Assembly (NCBI GenBank): GCA_030682595.1
Contig: JAUXNZ010000153.1
Span: forward strand, 1 to 7,287
Reading direction: 5' to 3'
Length of the DNA stretch: 7,287 bases
From: Rhodocyclaceae bacterium
GTDB lineage: Bacteria; Pseudomonadota; Gammaproteobacteria; Burkholderiales; Rhodocyclaceae
The notes under the pieces: generated by a model
Database searches by the model: none
Seen by the model: the letters and a program-made list of their open reading frames with translations, nothing else
What the model was told of the DNA's origin: nothing
Program-made: the position numbers and the translations under genes
Shown here: positions 6,120 to 7,287 of the stretch, piece by piece
Layout of the letters: every line of letters begins with the position of its first letter
How positions within the stretch are numbered: position 1 is the stretch's first letter

Positions 6120-6159
6120 CTTTCATGATGCGTGAAACATCGCCCCGCAGCATGAAAGT
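6119..6159 (+). other. Stem-loop just after the NTF2-family gene
   Basis: Arms 6119-6132 (ACTTTCATGATGCG) and 6146-6159 (CGCAGCATGAAAGT) pair over 14 positions with one mismatch, around a 13-base loop. There is no T-run after either arm, so it does not look like a standard intrinsic terminator. TTTCA at 6121-6125 can pair instead with TGAAA at 6133-6137, giving a competing smaller hairpin. It may stabilise the upstream mRNA end or act as a weak stop; this is inference. Confidence 0.6.
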
Positions 6160-6190
6160 CAGCACCTTCCCATGGCCCCCCACCCCCAGC

Positions 6191-6208
6191 CCCCGCCCCG
6201 GGGCGGGG
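6191..6208. repeat. Perfect 18-base GC palindrome
   Basis: CCCCGCCCC followed directly by GGGGCGGGG is a perfect inverted repeat with no spacer. No T-tract follows on either strand. It forms the core of the palindrome-rich block. Confidence 0.9.
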
Positions 6209-6291
6209 ATCGAAGTTTGCTCGCTACGCTCGTTTATTTCGGGGTGCCCCCGTTCAAGGTTGGGAGCGGATTGCGCCTGGCGGCGCGTGTC

Positions 6292-6322
6292 GCGTTTGCT
6301 TGGGGCGGCCCGGCGCAAACGC
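6292..6322. repeat. Inverted repeat with 8-bp perfect arms
   Basis: GCGTTTGC (6292-6299) and GCAAACGC (6315-6322) pair around a 15-base GC-rich loop. The right arm ends 10 bases before the AAGGA ribosome-binding site of the next gene, so folding could affect its translation or mark the end of the repeat element. Confidence 0.7.
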
Positions 6323-6332
6323 TGTATTCGTT

Positions 6333-6337
6333 AAGGA
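6333..6337 (+). promoter_or_regulatory. Ribosome-binding site deciding an ACG start for the YheT-type gene
   Basis: AAGGA lies 6 bases before ACG at 6344, the place where family alignment expects the initiator Met. An in-frame TAA at 6332-6334 overlaps the site, so the gene cannot start further upstream. Confidence 0.6.
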
Positions 6338-6343
6338 CACGCC

Positions 6344-7287
6344 ACGACACCCTATCGCGCGCCGCGCTGGCTGGTCGGCGGCAATGCACAGACACTGTGG
6401 CCCCTGCTGCGCAAGGGCCCGCTGCCGGCCTACCGGCGCGAGCGCCACGCCACGCCCGATGGCGACTTCATCGACATCGACTGGATCGATGCGCCACCGG
6501 GCGCATCACCCACCACGCCACCGGGCGCGCCATCCGCCACGCCGCAACTGGTCATGTTTCACGGCCTCGAAGGCAGTTCGCGCAGCCACTATGCCCGTTC
6601 CTTGATGCATGCCGTCGCCCGGCGCGGCTGGCACGGCGCGGTGGTGCATTTTCGCGGCTGCTCGGGCGAACCGAACCGCCTGCCACGCGCCTACCACTCG
6701 GGCGATTCCGCCGAGATCGACTGGGTGCTGCGCCGCCTCTCCGCCGCGCGGCCGCAGGCGCCCCTGTATGTCGCCGGCGTTTCGCTCGGCGGTAATGCAC
6801 TGCTCAAATGGCTAGGCGAACAGGGCAGTGCGGCGCGCGGCGTCGCCGCCGCTGCCGCGGTCTCCGCCCCGCACGACCTGGCCGCCGCCAATGTCGCACT
6901 GATGCAGGGCTTCAACCGTATCTACACGCGGCATTTCCTGCGCACGCTGATCCCGGCAGCACTCGCCAAACTCGACCGCTTTCCTGGTTTGTTCGATGCT
7001 GCCCGCGTCCGCGCCGCAAACTCCATGTACGCCTTCGATGACGCCGTCACCGCGCCGCTGCACGGCTTTGCCGGCGCGGCTGAATACTACGCGCGTGCGT
7101 CGGCAGGGCAATTTCTCGGCGGCATTGCCGTGCCGACACTGGTACTCAACGCAAAAAACGACCCATTCCTGCCGGCCGCCGCCCTGCCCGGCCCGTCTCA
7201 AGTGTCGGCGGCGGTCACGCTGGAACAACCGGATGAAGGTGGCCATGTCGGCTTCGTCACCGACCGTTTCCCCGGCATGCTCGACTG
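6344..7287 (+). CDS. YheT-type alpha/beta hydrolase (3' end outside window; non-ATG start)
   Basis: The frame runs 314 codons to the window edge without a stop and is probably only slightly incomplete, since relatives have about 320-340 residues. The N-terminus reads (T)TPYRAPRWLVGGNAQTLWP, the classic opening of this family. HGLEGSS (73-79) forms the oxyanion region, and the triad is Ser147 in GVSLGGN, Asp273 in AKNDPF and His301 in EGGHVGF. The group includes E. coli YheT and eukaryotic ABHD1/3-like lipases; an ester-hydrolase role is inferred and the substrate is unknown. The start is unusual: an in-frame TAA lies at 6332 and the first ATG/GTG/TTG is the ATG at 6554 (residue 71), inside strand LVMFHG, too late for a working protein. 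ACG at 6344 sits 6 bases after AAGGA where ATG is expected. Residues about 50-67 are a Pro/Thr/Ala-rich duplication. The palindromic block separates it from the genes upstream. Confidence 0.88.
6493..6540 (+). repeat. 24-bp tandem duplication in the YheT-type gene
   Basis: Two adjacent 24-base units (6493-6516 and 6517-6540) agree at 20 positions and both begin GCCACCGGGCGC. They encode APPGASPT followed by TPPGAPSA, a proline-rich linker between the N-terminal strand (FIDIDW) and the LVMFHGLEG strand. Confidence 0.8.

Larger units (their letters stand above)
6165..6331. repeat. Palindrome-rich intergenic block, probably a dispersed repeat
   Basis: This noncoding stretch fills most of the 224-base gap between the NTF2-family gene and the YheT-type gene. 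It starts with C-rich runs, then a perfect 18-base palindrome, a GCTCGCTACGCTCG segment, a short CGGGG-TGC-CCCCG hairpin (6240-6252) and an 8-bp hairpin at 6292-6322. The short frames through it, which read like HPQPPPRGG, have the look of translated intergenic repeats and no gene-like properties. That the block is repeated elsewhere in the genome is inference, since only one copy lies in this window. The borders are approximate. Confidence 0.45.

Noticed and set aside
6191..6215. GC palindrome as a rho-independent terminator
   Set aside because: No T-run follows on either strand.
6172..6795. 207-codon plus-strand frame starting in the palindromic block
   Set aside because: It crosses the intergenic palindromes and then the YheT-type gene in the wrong frame; the correct frame has the Ser-Asp-His triad.

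Overview
The window is GC-rich, chromosomal-looking DNA from a Gram-negative bacterium, most probably a betaproteobacterium of the Rhodocyclales/Nitrosomonadales type. This is inferred from the LPS heptosyltransferase, the run ilvE - CHCC zinc-finger protein - waaF, and the NudJ-MnmA pair; the assignment rests on recalled gene order, not on a search. No tRNA, rRNA, CRISPR array, transposase or phage gene was found. The genes are mostly housekeeping, and I do not see a new multi-gene system.

Left part (1-1879, plus strand): the 3' end of a large gene whose product joins a PEP-synthase-like C-terminal region to a LamG/DUF1080-type beta-sandwich, then a YibF-like glutathione S-transferase. The GST stops one base before the end of the convergent mnmA gene.

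Middle (1881-3396, minus strand): a two-gene unit, nudJ then mnmA, with an 8-base start/stop overlap. NudJ is a Nudix phosphatase and MnmA thiolates U34 of tRNAs. A 68-base divergent intergenic region holds an imperfect dyad whose two arms each carry a TAAAAT -10-like box, one for nudJ and one for ilvE.

Right part (3465-7287, plus strand): a tight run of ilvE, a 65-residue CHCC zinc-finger protein, waaF and an NTF2/SnoaL-fold protein, with gaps or overlaps of 12 bases or less. A 224-base gap filled with palindromes that look like a dispersed intergenic repeat follows, and then a YheT-type alpha/beta hydrolase that runs off the window.

The oddities cluster in the right part. waaF contains three in-frame 33-bp tandem units (33 extra residues) in its donor-domain region. 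Its family-consistent start is an ATT codon behind a good ribosome-binding site. The YheT-type gene also lacks any ATG/GTG/TTG at its expected start and instead has ACG exactly six bases after AAGGA. It also carries a 24-bp proline-rich duplication. Two neighbouring genes with non-standard starts and two with short tandem repeats are the signals most worth checking.
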